A DNA stretch of 64,000 bases from Polyangium jinanense (GCF_028435365.1 NZ_JAGTJJ010000016.1:88697-152696), one strand, 5' to 3'; positions 1-11,345 are shown, numbered from the stretch's first letter. Translations and numbers: made by a program. The notes: a model not told the origin generated them from the sequence alone.

Positions 1-1
1 C

Positions 2-1750
2 ACGAGCTACCAGGGCACGATCGATCTGCTGAACGAAATGGACGGCTTCTCCACGATGGGCGGCGTCGTGGTGAATTTCAGCGGCCCCATCGACGCGCGT
101 TCGCTCGTGCTCGCGCCGTACGCGGAGCCGCCGCTCGTCGGGCCCATCCTCGACGCGGAAGAATACAAAAAACCCGGCGCGCCGCTCTACCTCGTCGACG
201 TGGACCCGGACTCGCCCGAGCACGGAACACCCGTGGGGCTGATTCCCCGCTGGTTCCCGCAGCCCGACGACGGGTTTTACCCGGACGATTTCACCTTGGT
301 CGCAGAGCCCGCCGTGCCGCTCCGGCCCGGGACGCGGTACCTGTTCGTCGCGACGAACGTGCTTCGCGGGGACGACGGCGCCCCCGTGCGGCGATCGCCG
401 GACATGCAGGCACTTCTCGAAGGCGGCGCCGAGGGCGAATACGGCGACGAGGTGCGCAAGGCGATCGCCGACGTCGAGCCGAGCGGCATTTTCCGCGCCG
501 ACGACATCGTGCTCGCCACGGCCTTCACCACGGCCACGGTGCGCGCTGGAATCGAGGCGATGGGCGTCGCCGCGCGAAAAGCGCCGCCGCCCGCGCTGCT
601 CACGCCGTTCGAGGTCGAGACGCCGGCCGAGCCGGGTGGGCGCGTGCGATTCCGCGGCGTGTACGAGGCGCCCGAGTACCGCGGCGAGACGGGGAAATGG
701 TCGTTCGAGGGAGGGACGCCGGTCGCCAACAAAAAGGTCGGGCTCGACGTGTTCCTGGCGTTCTCGAAGGCCGAGGTGAGCGGGAAAAGGCCGGTGGTGA
801 TTTACGGGCACGGGCTCGGCGGCGACAAGGACGGCACGTGGGGCACGGCCCAGAGGCTCGCGGCGATTCACCCGAACGGCGCGGCCGTCTTCGGGATCGA
901 CGCGCCCGAGCACGGCTCGCGCGCGAAAAAGCCGGACCAGAATGCCCTGCTCGCCGCGTTCGGATTCTTCGGCGTCGACAGCGCGACGGGCGACTTCGAC
1001 ATCGGCAAGGCGCGAGACAACTTCCGGCAAATGGCCTCGGATCAGCTCGAGCTCGTGCGGCTCATCGATACGCTCGGATCCCTCGACCTCTTGCCCGCAG
1101 GCGCCCCGGACGGCGAGCCCGACCTCGATACCTCGCGTATCCTCTACATCGGCCATTCGTTCGGGTCCGTGCAGGGGCCGACGATCCTCGCGCTCGCGCC
1201 CGAGATCCGGCAAGCCGTCTGGAACGTGGGCGGCGACGGACTCATGATGCTGCTCCGCGACTCCGGCACGTTCGGCCTGCTCGTCGACGCGATGCGTCCA
1301 CCCAAGACGCCGGACGGCGCGCTCGCCCGGTTCTTCGCCGTGACGCAGGCGATCGTAGACCCGGGCGATCCGATCAACTACGCTCGGTTCGCGTCGGGCG
1401 AACGTCTGCCCGGCGCACCCGAATCAAAGCCGCGCGACGTGCTCTTGCAGGTGGTCATGAACGACACCATCGTCCCGAACTCGACCAGCGAAGCGCTCGC
1501 ACGCGCGTCGGGCATGACGCTCATGAATGCCATCCGCCCGGTGAGCGGAATCGAAGCCGCGGAGGGGCCGCTTTCGGGCAACGGCGAAACGGGCTCGACG
1601 CTGGTGATGTCGCAGTTCGACCGGATCGAGGGGACGAAGCTCGCCGTGCACGGCGAGCTCATCTTCTCGCCGGAGGGACAGGCGCAGTACGTGGAGTTTT
1701 TCCAGACGGGGCTCGCCGAGCCGTACGCGACGGCGAAACCGCCCTATTGA
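2..1750 (+). CDS. Lipase-like alpha/beta hydrolase (5' end outside window)
   Basis: The frame is open to the window edge, so the N-terminus and any signal peptide are missing; 582 residues are visible. The first residues (LDGFS-type phrase, then VNFSGPID) resemble the Ig-like N-terminal domain of bacterial virulence-factor-type lipases. A hydrolase core follows: an oxyanion-type YGHGLGG segment near nt 805-825 and the nucleophile elbow GHSFG at nt 1151-1165. The role is inferred to be a secreted or surface esterase/lipase; the substrate is unknown. The acid and His of the triad cannot be assigned with certainty; VMNDTIVP near nt 1456 is a candidate acid loop. It ends 33 bp before the 5'-nucleotidase gene on the same strand, so the two may be co-transcribed. 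Confidence 0.8.
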   Translation, partial: TSYQGTIDLLNEMDGFSTMGGVVVNFSGPIDARSLVLAPYAEPPLVGPILDAEEYKKPGAPLYLVDVDPDSPEHGTPVGLIPRWFPQPDDGFYPDDFTLVAEPAVPLRPGTRYLFVATNVLRGDDGAPVRRSPDMQALLEGGAEGEYGDEVRKAIADVEPSGIFRADDIVLATAFTTATVRAGIEAMGVAARKAPPPALLTPFEVETPAEPGGRVRFRGVYEAPEYRGETGKWSFEGGTPVANKKVGLDVFLAFSKAEVSGKRPVVIYGHGLGGDKDGTWGTAQRLAAIHPNGAAVFGIDAPEHGSRAKKPDQNALLAAFGFFGVDSATGDFDIGKARDNFRQMASDQLELVRLIDTLGSLDLLPAGAPDGEPDLDTSRILYIGHSFGSVQGPTILALAPEIRQAVWNVGGDGLMMLLRDSGTFGLLVDAMRPPKTPDGALARFFAVTQAIVDPGDPINYARFASGERLPGAPESKPRDVLLQVVMNDTIVPNSTSEALARASGMTLMNAIRPVSGIEAAEGPLSGNGETGSTLVMSQFDRIEGTKLAVHGELIFSPEGQAQYVEFFQTGLAEPYATAKPPY

Positions 1751-1783
1751 ACACGAATTGCAGGGCCGAGGAGAGTTCGAGGA

Positions 1784-3250
1784 ATGTCGCATTTCGACGG
1801 TCTGCCGGGCAAGCCGCTGCGCGAGCGGGGCATCTTTTGCAACCGGACCATGAACATGCGGTCGATCAAGGCGATCGGCTACGACATGGACTACACGCTC
1901 ATCCATTACCAGGTGAGCGAGTGGGAGCGCCTGGCGTACGAGCACCTCCGGACGCGATTGCTCGCGCGCGGCTATCCGGTCGAGGATCTGCGCTTCGACC
2001 CGGAGCTCGTGATCCGCGGGCTCATCATCGACACCGAGCTCGGCAACCTGCTCAAGGTGAACCGCTTCGGGTACGTAAAACGTGCGATGCACGGGACGTC
2101 GATGCTCGATTTCGAGCCGATGCGCGCGGCATACGCGCGGACGATCATCGACCTCGCCGAGCCACGGTTCGTCTTTCTGAACACGCTCTTCTCGCTCTCC
2201 GAGGCGTGCATGTACGCGCAGCTCGTCGACCTCGCGGACGCCGGAAGGATGCCGGGGACGGGCTACGAGCAGCTGTACCGGCTCGTGAAGAGCGGCCTCG
2301 ACGAGGCGCACATGGAGGGCCGCCTGAAGGCCGAGATCATCGCGGATCCGGATCGATTCGTTGTGCTCGACCCGGAGGCGCCGCTCGCGCTGCTCGACCA
2401 GCAGCGGGCGGGCAAGAAGCTTTTGCTCATCACGAACTCGGAGTGGGGATACACGGACGCGATGATGCGTTATGCATTCGAGCGTTTCCTGCCGAACGGA
2501 ATGCGGTGGCGTGATCTCTTCGACGTGGTGATCGTGCAGGCGCGGAAGCCCGATTTCTTCATGCAGAAATCGCCGCTCTTCGAGGTCGTGAGCGAGGACG
2601 GGCTGCTCCGGCCCTGGATCGGGCCGCTCAAAGAGGGCGGATCGTACCTCGGCGGTGACGCGACGCAGGTGGAGCGTTCTCTCGGGATCTCGGGCGACGA
2701 GATCCTTTACGTGGGCGACCACATCTGGGGCGACGTCCGGGTGTCGAAGAGCGTCCTGCGCTGGCGAACGGCGCTCATCCTGTGGGAGCTCGAAGAAGAG
2801 GTGCGGGCGGCGTACGCGTCGCGCGTGGACGAGGCGCGGCTCGGCGCCCTGATGGAGGAAAAAGAGGCGCTCGAACTCGCCTCCTGCCAGCTCCGGCTCC
2901 TTGCACAGCGGCACAAGGAAGGGTATGGTTTGCCCGAGGACGCGCCGTCGTGCGACGAGGTCCTCGCGCGGCTTGGCGCCATCAAAGTAGCGCTGGCCGG
3001 GCTCGACGATCGAATCGCCCCACTCGCCAAGGCCGCCGCTGAAGTGTCAAACCCGCGCTGGGGCCTGCTCCTGCGCACGGGCAACGACAAGAGCCACCTG
3101 GCGCGGCAGATCGAGCGTTCGGCGGATATCTACACGTCGCGCGTGTCGAATTTCCTACGCTACACCCCGTATTCGTACTTCCGTTCCCGCCGCGGAAGCC
3201 TGCCGCACGATCCCTCCGGAGAAGCGCCGAGCCCGAATCCAGGGCCTTGA
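1784..3250 (+). CDS. HAD-IG family 5'-nucleotidase
   Basis: The 488-residue protein matches the HAD-IG cytosolic purine 5'-nucleotidase family in length and order. Motif I is YDMDYT near residue 34, giving the DxDxT nucleophile and general acid. A GDHIWGDV segment near residue 310 supplies the motif IV acidic pair. Family members dephosphorylate IMP/GMP-type nucleotides in the cytosol; the exact substrate here is inferred. The C-terminal third is charged and probably helical, with a short Ser/Pro tail. The ATG is preceded by a GAGGAG-type ribosome binding site. No secretion signal is visible. Confidence 0.88.
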   Translation: MSHFDGLPGKPLRERGIFCNRTMNMRSIKAIGYDMDYTLIHYQVSEWERLAYEHLRTRLLARGYPVEDLRFDPELVIRGLIIDTELGNLLKVNRFGYVKRAMHGTSMLDFEPMRAAYARTIIDLAEPRFVFLNTLFSLSEACMYAQLVDLADAGRMPGTGYEQLYRLVKSGLDEAHMEGRLKAEIIADPDRFVVLDPEAPLALLDQQRAGKKLLLITNSEWGYTDAMMRYAFERFLPNGMRWRDLFDVVIVQARKPDFFMQKSPLFEVVSEDGLLRPWIGPLKEGGSYLGGDATQVERSLGISGDEILYVGDHIWGDVRVSKSVLRWRTALILWELEEEVRAAYASRVDEARLGALMEEKEALELASCQLRLLAQRHKEGYGLPEDAPSCDEVLARLGAIKVALAGLDDRIAPLAKAAAEVSNPRWGLLLRTGNDKSHLARQIERSADIYTSRVSNFLRYTPYSYFRSRRGSLPHDPSGEAPSPNPGP

Positions 3251-3284
3251 CCGGTTCGTCCCTTGGCGGGACAGTGTCCGGGAC

Positions 3285-4190
3285 ATGACCCAGAAAAACG
3301 ACTCCCCGAGCGAGCTCGCGAGCGAGCTCGCCCGAGCCAAACAACGCATCGCGGAGCTCGAAGCCCAGCTCGCGGCCGAGGAAGCGGAGCGCGCGAAGCA
3401 ATCCCCCTGGATTTACGACGCGCTGTCGAGCGCGGGGATCGGCGTGTGGACCTGGGACATCCCGCGCGACGTCATCACGTGGACCGACACCGTCCTCGCG
3501 ATCTACGGCCTGACGCGCGAGACGTTCGGGAGCAACATGACCGATTTCATGGCGCGCGTGCATCCGGACGACCAGCATGTCGTCCAGGCGGCCGTGGCGC
3601 GCGTGTTCACGGAGAGGGAGCCTTCGTATCGCGTCGAGCACCGCGTCGTCCGTCCCGACGGGGAGCTGCGCTGGGTGCGGGGCACCGGGTACGCCTATCA
3701 CGACGCGAACGGCAAGCCCTACCGCCTCGCAGGCGTGACCGAGGACATCACGGAACGGATCCGCGAGCAGGACGAGCGCTGTGCGATGCAGCAGCAGGTT
3801 ATCGACGCGCAACGCGAGTCACTACGTCAGCTCGGGGCGCCGATCATCCCGCTCACGAGAAACGCGCTCGCCATGCCGCTCGTCGGGACGCTGACGGCCG
3901 AACGGGCGACGCTCGTCACCGAGACCTTGCTCCAGGCCGTGACGGAGCGCGCCGCGGAGCACGTGATTCTCGACGTGACGGGCGTGCCGTCGGTCGACAA
4001 CGAGGTCGCTGACGGGCTATTGCGCGTGGCCCAAGCCGTGCGGCTGCTCGGCGCGGAGGTGGCGCTCACGGGCATGCAGCCGGCCGTGGCGCAGGCGCTC
4101 GTGGAGCTCGGCGTGGACATGAGCACGTTCGTGACGAAGGCGGATTTGCAATCGGGAATCCGCTGGGCGTCGAAGCGCGCGCAGCGCTAG
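3285..4190 (+). CDS. PAS-STAS regulatory protein (RsbR-like)
   Basis: This 301-residue soluble protein starts with a charged coiled coil (residues about 8-38, with the run LARAKQRIAELEAQLA). A PAS fold follows (about 45-155) with the PAS-3 signature RVHPDD and the PAC-like end LAGVTEDITERIRE, then a helical linker and a C-terminal STAS domain (about 185-295). PAS plus STAS is the layout of RsbR-type stressosome proteins and co-antagonists; here PAS would sense and STAS would bind a kinase or partner. No partner genes for a stressosome are adjacent, so the pathway is unknown. In the STAS domain the usual phospho-site Ser/Thr near PSVDNEVAD is a Ser followed by Val-Asp. Confidence 0.85.
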   Translation: MTQKNDSPSELASELARAKQRIAELEAQLAAEEAERAKQSPWIYDALSSAGIGVWTWDIPRDVITWTDTVLAIYGLTRETFGSNMTDFMARVHPDDQHVVQAAVARVFTEREPSYRVEHRVVRPDGELRWVRGTGYAYHDANGKPYRLAGVTEDITERIREQDERCAMQQQVIDAQRESLRQLGAPIIPLTRNALAMPLVGTLTAERATLVTETLLQAVTERAAEHVILDVTGVPSVDNEVADGLLRVAQAVRLLGAEVALTGMQPAVAQALVELGVDMSTFVTKADLQSGIRWASKRAQR

Positions 4191-4220
4191 CGTTTTTCGA
4201 GGCCGCGCGCGCTTCGGGTT

Positions 4221-5354
4221 TTACTTGGCCACCTCGGTCTTGCAGCCGAGGGCGATCTGCACCTTCGCGCCGAAATCCTTGCGGACGGCGTCGCAGGTAG
4301 TCGGGCAAAACGAGATCTTCGAGGGGACGACGGGATTGTCGTAATACCAGCCGAGGCCGTTCGTGCAATCCTTGTCCTGGAGGATCGTCTCCGGCTCGCC
4401 GCCGCTCGACGGCGTGAAGAGCACGTTCACGAAGCCAGGATCGACTTCGCCGCCGGAGACCTTCGTCGGAATCTCGTAATCGCAAGGTAGCGCCTTTCCG
4501 CGGGCCTTCGCGAGCGCATTCTGGAACTCGACCTGGACGTTCACGCTGCCGACGAGGATGGCCGAATCGGTGCCGCCCGCGGCCGCGATCAGGTTCGCCG
4601 TGTCCTGCGGGACGCCCTGGAGGCCAATCACGAACGTGCGGACCTTGAATTGCGAGAGGCCCGTCGCCGCGAGGTTCGCGATGACCTGCGGGTCCTCCGG
4701 ATTGACGCCGCTGCACACGGGCGCGGGCCCGACGGGCGCGCCGTCCGTGACGAGGAGCACGGCGCAACCCGTGCCCGGCTTTTGCTGCAATGCGTCGGCG
4801 CAGGCGAGGATGGCGCCGCCGAGCGCGGGGTAGATCGGGGTCTTGAAGCCGTTCGGGTCCTCGGCGGCGATGGCCTGAATGATCGGCTCGGCGTTCGCCG
4901 GCAGCTCGCCGAAGGGCACGACGGGCGGCTTGTAGAGCATCTGATCACATGTGGACTCGGCCGGCAGGGGGAAAAAATTGAGCGCGACCGAGGTGCCGGC
5001 CGACGTCGGATCGTTGACGAACGCCGCGAGCCCCGCCTCGCCGCTGTTCCACTTCGTTCCCACCATCGAGCTCGACTTGTCGAACGCGATGTAGAGCGAG
5101 AGCGGCACGGACTTTCCTTGTTCGGTGATGAGGCCGCATCCGGGATCCACGACGCCGCTCGAGCTACTGCTGCCGTTGCCCCCGACGAAGATATCCCCGC
5201 CCGAGCCCATGCCGCCCATGCCACCCGCGCCGCCAGCGTTGCCAGCGCCGGCGCCGCTGGGATTGCTCCCAGGAGGCAGGTTCGAGTCGGGCGCACAGGC
5301 TACGCCGAGGGCGCATGCCGATAGAAGAAGCAAAGCGGCGTGGATACGGTTCAT
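4221..5354 (-). CDS. VWA-domain lipoprotein
   Basis: This is a 377-residue secreted lipoprotein. I start it at the ATG at 5354, not at the upstream extension, because this gives a clean signal peptide ending in GVACAPD (lipobox Cys about residue 20). A Gly-rich low-complexity linker follows (about residues 30-60). A von Willebrand A domain then begins with IAFDKSSSMVG, which carries the MIDAS DxSxS motif, and continues with LLVTDGAP supplying the second MIDAS acid. Family knowledge: such proteins bind metal and mediate surface adhesion. Several Cys residues in the last 100 residues suggest disulfides. It is convergent with the PAS-STAS gene, only 30 bp away. Confidence 0.85.
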   Translation of the reverse strand: MNRIHAALLLLSACALGVACAPDSNLPPGSNPSGAGAGNAGGAGGMGGMGSGGDIFVGGNGSSSSSGVVDPGCGLITEQGKSVPLSLYIAFDKSSSMVGTKWNSGEAGLAAFVNDPTSAGTSVALNFFPLPAESTCDQMLYKPPVVPFGELPANAEPIIQAIAAEDPNGFKTPIYPALGGAILACADALQQKPGTGCAVLLVTDGAPVGPAPVCSGVNPEDPQVIANLAATGLSQFKVRTFVIGLQGVPQDTANLIAAAGGTDSAILVGSVNVQVEFQNALAKARGKALPCDYEIPTKVSGGEVDPGFVNVLFTPSSGGEPETILQDKDCTNGLGWYYDNPVVPSKISFCPTTCDAVRKDFGAKVQIALGCKTEVAK

Positions 5355-5530
5355 GCCTCGATGGTGCACGATCGGGGGGAGAGGCGTCAACCTGGCCGGG
5401 CGTCGCCCGCGCTCGCATTCCGACACGCCCGGACGACCCGGGTCGGACGATCACATTCGGGCTGTACGGTGTTCGTCAAAAGAAAAGAAATTCCTTGCCA
5501 ACCGATGGCGCGGGAGCGAAAGATCCACGC

Positions 5531-7405
<1,875 letters not shown>

Positions 7406-7413
7406 AGCCACGC

Positions 7414-7469
7414 GCCTCGCGTGAGGCAACGAAATGGGGCGGTCCGTACGCGGTCCGCCCCATTTCGTT
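7414..7469 (+). terminator. Tandem hairpin terminator
   Basis: Two adjacent hairpins follow the Gly-rich lipoprotein stop. The first (7414-7427) has a 5-bp stem with a GCGT loop. The second (7428-7469) has 15-bp perfect arms, with a further CCG/CGG pairing inside. No T-run follows, so it is either an unusual Rho-independent terminator or an mRNA 3' stabiliser. Confidence 0.75.
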
Positions 7470-7526
7470 GGTACGCTCTCGTTTCCTCTTGCGTCGCCGG
7501 CCTCTGAACGGTACGGACGGCGGGCA

Positions 7527-8663
7527 ATGGCCATCGAGATCGTCGAGCTCGGCGAGAAGGACAAGAAGCGGCGGCGGGATTTCTTGGACGTCGCGCGGGA
7601 CATCTACGCGGACGATCCCGTCTGGGTGCGTCCCCTCGACATGGAGGTCGAGGACCGGCTCGACCGGAAGAAAAACCCGTTCTTCGATCACGGCGACGCG
7701 CAAGCGTTCGTCGCCTACCGGGACGGGCGCCGTGTCGGGCGTATCACGGCCCAGATCGACCACACGCACCTCGAGCGGCACAAGGACGCGGCCGGGTTCT
7801 TCGGGTTCCTCGATACGATGGACGACCCGGAGGTCGCGCGGGCCCTGCTCGAAAAGGCCGCGGACTGGAACCGCGCGCGGGGGATGAAGCTCCTCCGCGG
7901 GCCGATCTCGCTCAACATCAACGAGGAGCTCGGCTGCCTCGTCGAGGGCTTCGATACGCCGCCGATGATCATGATGCCCCATCACCGGCCCTACCAGGGC
8001 GGGCTCATCGAGCAGGCAGGCCTGAAGAAGCTCAAGGATTTCTATGCGTGGTCGTACGACGTCGGCTCGGTGCCGACGCGTGCGCAGAAGGCGTACGACG
8101 AGATCCTCAAGATGCCCGAGGTGACGGCCCGCCACTTGGACCCGAAGCGTTTCGGCGAAGAGGTCCGCGTCCTCATGGACATCTTCAATGATGCGTGGAG
8201 CGACAACTGGGGCTTCGTGCCGCTCTCGGAGCGCGAGCTCGCCAAGATGGCGGCCGACATGAAGCTCATCCTGTTCCCCGAGATCACCTACCTCGTCTCG
8301 ATCGACGGCGAGCCGGCCGCGGTGGCGCTCGCGCTACCGAACCTCAACGAGGTGATCCACGATTTCGACGGAAAACTCTTCCCGTTCAACGTGGCGAAGC
8401 TCCTTTATCGGCTGCGCGTGAAGGGGCCGAAGAGCGCGCGGCTCATCATCCTCGGCATCAAGAAGAAGTACCGGCACGTGCGCAAGTACGCGGGGCTCTC
8501 CGCGTTCCTCTACGTCGCCATGAACCGCGCAGCGCACCTGCTCGGCCTCGAGCGCGGCGAGCTCTCGTGGACGCTGGAAGACAACGCGGCCATCAATGCC
8601 GGTATCCGGCTGATGGGCGGGCGCATTTACAAGAAATATCGCGTCTACGAGCGCGAGCTGTGA
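7527..8663 (+). CDS. GNAT-like N-acetyltransferase, YghO type
   Basis: The 378-residue protein belongs by recognisable phrases (DDPVWVRPLD, KNPFFDHGDA, GRISLNIN-like and PPMIMMPHHRPYY-like segments) to the YghO-like family, which has a GNAT fold with a C-terminal extension. The N-terminal half carries an acetyltransferase-like core with VAYRDGRRVGRI at about residue 66. The acyl donor and acceptor are unknown for this family; a lipid or sphingolipid link has been suggested for relatives, which I treat as unproven. I chose ATG 7527 because the upstream in-frame extension runs through the terminator hairpin. It is soluble with no signal peptide. Confidence 0.8.
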   Translation: MAIEIVELGEKDKKRRRDFLDVARDIYADDPVWVRPLDMEVEDRLDRKKNPFFDHGDAQAFVAYRDGRRVGRITAQIDHTHLERHKDAAGFFGFLDTMDDPEVARALLEKAADWNRARGMKLLRGPISLNINEELGCLVEGFDTPPMIMMPHHRPYQGGLIEQAGLKKLKDFYAWSYDVGSVPTRAQKAYDEILKMPEVTARHLDPKRFGEEVRVLMDIFNDAWSDNWGFVPLSERELAKMAADMKLILFPEITYLVSIDGEPAAVALALPNLNEVIHDFDGKLFPFNVAKLLYRLRVKGPKSARLIILGIKKKYRHVRKYAGLSAFLYVAMNRAAHLLGLERGELSWTLEDNAAINAGIRLMGGRIYKKYRVYEREL

Positions 8664-8731
8664 GCAGAATGGGCCCCGTGCTCACCGAAAAACACTTTGA
8701 CGGGGCGATAGGTACTCCGTAAAATCCGCAC

Positions 8732-9511
8732 ATGCGTTCTCGTGTGCTCGCCCTTACCCTCGCCGGGTGCGGGACGTGGCTCGGCTCCGCGGGCGTCAGC
8801 ATGGCGGCCGAGCCCGAGGCGCGAGGGTCGGGGGCGACGACGGCGACGGCGCCCGCAGGCCGCGGGGCGGTCGTCGTGGCGATCGGGAGCGGCGTGGAGG
8901 CGGCGGCAAAGCCGCTCGCGCGCGAGATCTACCGGGACGAGGCGCTCCGGCCGAGCCTCGATGATCGGGCGGCGCGCGTGCTCGCCGGCGAGGCCGTCGC
9001 GGCGGATGCGCCCGCCAAGGAGCGCGAGCTCGCCGAGGTGCGGAGCGCGCTCACGACGAACGACGACGCTCCGAGCCGGAGGCTGCTCGCCTCGCTCGGA
9101 GCGGAGCAAAAGGCCGAGATCGTGGTCGCCGTGTCGATGGCCGGAGATCGCCCGGTCGCGCGGGTGCTCCGCGTGGGAACGGCGCGTTACGAGTCGATCG
9201 AGCTCGGGCCGACGATCGAACGAAGCGAGGCCGGGGAGATTCGCTACACGTGGCCGGGCGCCGCGGCGACGTTGCGCAAGCTCGTGATCGTGCCGCAAGC
9301 CGCGGCTCCGGCGCCGCTCGCGCCGAAGCAAACCAGCACGAAGGCCCCGGCGAAGCCGGAGGAGCCGACGCCGAAGCCGTTCTACAAGTCGGCCTGGTTC
9401 TGGGGGCCGGTCGGCGCGATCGTGGCCGCGGGCGCCGCGGTGCTGATCACGTCGAAGGTGACGGAAGACTCGACGGGCATGGTCCGGCTGAGAGGGCAGG
9501 TCGCACCGTGA
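8732..9511 (+). CDS. Secreted/tail-anchored hypothetical protein
   Basis: This 259-residue protein has an N-terminal signal-like segment ending in AGVSMAAEP. A mixed alpha/beta domain follows (about 40-190) with repeated AVVVAIGSG and EIVVAVSMAG strands. A Pro/Lys linker then leads to one transmembrane helix near the C-terminus (about 225-243, WFWGPVGAIVAAGAAVLI). I do not recognise the family. This layout (periplasmic domain, Pro-rich linker, C-terminal helix after SAWFWGPVG) recurs in myxobacterial proteins of unknown function. Its stop overlaps the next start by 4 nt (GTGA), so translation is probably coupled to the peptidase-like gene. Confidence 0.75.
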   Translation: MRSRVLALTLAGCGTWLGSAGVSMAAEPEARGSGATTATAPAGRGAVVVAIGSGVEAAAKPLAREIYRDEALRPSLDDRAARVLAGEAVAADAPAKERELAEVRSALTTNDDAPSRRLLASLGAEQKAEIVVAVSMAGDRPVARVLRVGTARYESIELGPTIERSEAGEIRYTWPGAAATLRKLVIVPQAAAPAPLAPKQTSTKAPAKPEEPTPKPFYKSAWFWGPVGAIVAAGAAVLITSKVTEDSTGMVRLRGQVAP

Positions 9512-10662
9512 GGGTGTGGTCCTCGGCGCTCGCGCTCGTGCCGGTCGCGTCGTGGCTCGTCGCCCCGAACGCGTTCGCCGCGCCGCGCCCGCAGGACGCG
9601 CCGGTCGTGACCGATCCACGCGCGGCCGTTCCCGCGCGCCCCACGGGATACCTGGAGCTCCAGGAAGCAGGCCTCACGTTCGCCTACCACCCGTCCGCGC
9701 ACGAGCGCGTGCGCGCCGCGATTCCTGCGGTGCTTCGGGCGCGAAAAACCATGAGCGAGCTGCTCGGCCGCGAGGTCCTCGGCGCGGTGGAGATTCGCGT
9801 GGCCGCGGTGCCCGAAGAAGTGCGCTCGCTCGGCCCGATGGAGGACGTGCCCGGGTATGCGCCGGCGCTCGCCTTCTCGAAGCAGGGGCTCGTGGTGACG
9901 AGCCTCGGCTCGCATCGATCCCTCGAGCCAACGGATCTCGGCGTGGCCCTGCCGCACGCGCTCGCGCACGTGGCGCTCGACGAGGCGCTCGACCACAAGC
10001 CCGCGCCGCTCTGGCTGCACGAGGGCTTCGCCGCGCACGTGGCCGGCGAGGCCTCGGCGATCCGCGCGCAGTCGCTCCTCCTCGCCACGCTGCAACGGCG
10101 CCTGCACGGGATCGCGGCGCTCGAAGGAGGCCTGCCGGCCGACGCGCCGGAGACGTCGCTCGCGTATGCGCAGGCCGCGGATCTGGCGCGGTTCCTGACG
10201 GACAAACCTCACCGGGCGGCGTTCGTGGGCGCGCTCGAACGGGCCCGGAGCGGCGAGCCGTTCGAGCAGGCGCTCGCGGCCGCGCAGGAAGCGCCCCTCG
10301 CGCAGATCGAGCTCGCGTGGCGGCAGGATCTCGCGCGGCGGTACGGCTTTTTGCCCGTGTTCCTCGCGGGGATCGGCGTCTGGACGCTCGGCGTGCTGGT
10401 CCTCTTCGCGCGGCGCGTGGTCGAGCGTCGCCGCGCGGCAGCGACGCCCGCGCCCCGCAACGAGCCGCGGCCCCTCGCGATCGAGCCCGCGCCCCTTTCG
10501 CCCCCGCGCCCACGCCCGCGGCCCGCACCCGCGCCGCTCCTCATCGAGCGCATCGACAACATCGACGCGGAGCGCGAGCGCGAGGACATCGGCAAGGCGT
10601 TCCCGCCGGAGGCCGAGGTGCCCAAGGTGGAGCACGACGGCGACTGGTACACGCTGCATTAG
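9508..10662 (+). CDS. Peptidase-MA-like protein lacking the catalytic Glu
   Basis: The start is a GTG at 9508, overlapping the previous stop. It gives a 384-residue protein with a signal peptide ending near NAFAAPR. The body resembles gluzincin peptidase-MA proteins: a HxxxH helix followed by WLHEGFAAHV. However, the expected HExxH reads H150-Ala-Leu-Ala-H154, so the catalytic Glu is absent, while the third ligand region H171-E172 is present. A transmembrane helix (about 290-312) and an Arg/Pro-rich cytoplasmic tail follow. I infer a membrane-bound pseudo-peptidase, perhaps a scaffold acting with the coupled upstream protein. An alternative is a real enzyme using another acid. Confidence 0.75.
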   Translation: MRVWSSALALVPVASWLVAPNAFAAPRPQDAPVVTDPRAAVPARPTGYLELQEAGLTFAYHPSAHERVRAAIPAVLRARKTMSELLGREVLGAVEIRVAAVPEEVRSLGPMEDVPGYAPALAFSKQGLVVTSLGSHRSLEPTDLGVALPHALAHVALDEALDHKPAPLWLHEGFAAHVAGEASAIRAQSLLLATLQRRLHGIAALEGGLPADAPETSLAYAQAADLARFLTDKPHRAAFVGALERARSGEPFEQALAAAQEAPLAQIELAWRQDLARRYGFLPVFLAGIGVWTLGVLVLFARRVVERRRAAATPAPRNEPRPLAIEPAPLSPPRPRPRPAPAPLLIERIDNIDAEREREDIGKAFPPEAEVPKVEHDGDWYTLH

Positions 10663-10664
10663 GG

Positions 10665-10768
10665 AGAGCGCCGATCGGCGCTCTGCGAGATCGCGAAGCG
10701 AGATCGCCTCGGGGGGTGAATCGGCCGGGCTTTGCCCGGTCGAGAGGGGGACGCGAGGCGTCCCCCTC
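10665..10768. terminator. Bidirectional hairpin cluster
   Basis: Three palindromes lie between convergent genes. They are a 20-bp perfect palindrome at 10665-10684, a GC hairpin with a TTT loop at 10724-10740, and an 11-bp stem at 10744-10768 with a 3-nt loop. A 10-bp direct repeat (GCGAGATCGC) sits between the first two. Termination in both directions is the likely role. Confidence 0.7.
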
Positions 10769-10772
10769 GGGA

Positions 10773-11345
10773 CTAGGGGAAGACGCGCGTCCGCAGGTAT
10801 TCCGCCACCTGCGCGCCCAGCACCTCGCCGGCGCTGCGTAGACGCCCACCGCTCGAAGGGTTCGTCATCGTGGCGGGCACGACGGCGCGGAACTCGAGCA
10901 CGTCGAGCCGTTGCGGCCCTGGGCCCCAGATCTCCAGCGTCATCCGCACCTCCGAGGGCCGCGCCGCGACGTAGGCGTAAAAACCCGGCTCGATGAAGGT
11001 GACCACGGGCCGCACCACGAACGGGCTCGGCGCGGGCACGGACACGAACTGGACCTCGGGCAGCTCCTCGGTGAGCTCCCGGCCGAATTCGCTGGCGAAC
11101 GCCCGCTTGTCCTCGTCCCAGCTCGACTGCTGCTCCGCGTCCTTCGACGCCTGGTACTCCGCCTCGCTCTTTTCGCCGATCCGGACCCCCTCGAAGTGCA
11201 CGGGCTCCACGGCGAAGCTTCGCTGGTTCACGAACGGATTCGGCACGGCCTTCGCCACCACGGTCCACGGCGGCCCACACGCGACCGTAAAAAGCGACAG
11301 GAGACACGCCAAAAACCACGGCCGCGTCGAGATCATCGCCGTCAT
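10773..11345 (-). CDS. Small lipoprotein of unknown function
   Basis: This 190-residue protein starts at ATG 11345 (a second ATG lies 3 codons in) and has a lipobox FTVAC at about residue 23. After the Cys it has a mostly beta-strand domain with phrases such as FVVRPVVTFIEPGFYAYVAARP, typical of small periplasmic lipoproteins that bind a partner in the outer membrane. I do not recognise a named family, although the length and layout are reminiscent of DUF4136/CsgG-accessory-like lipoproteins. It is divergent from the DUF2169 gene with 51 bp between starts, so promoters overlap. Confidence 0.75.
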   Translation of the reverse strand: MTAMISTRPWFLACLLSLFTVACGPPWTVVAKAVPNPFVNQRSFAVEPVHFEGVRIGEKSEAEYQASKDAEQQSSWDEDKRAFASEFGRELTEELPEVQFVSVPAPSPFVVRPVVTFIEPGFYAYVAARPSEVRMTLEIWGPGPQRLDVLEFRAVVPATMTNPSSGGRLRSAGEVLGAQVAEYLRTRVFP

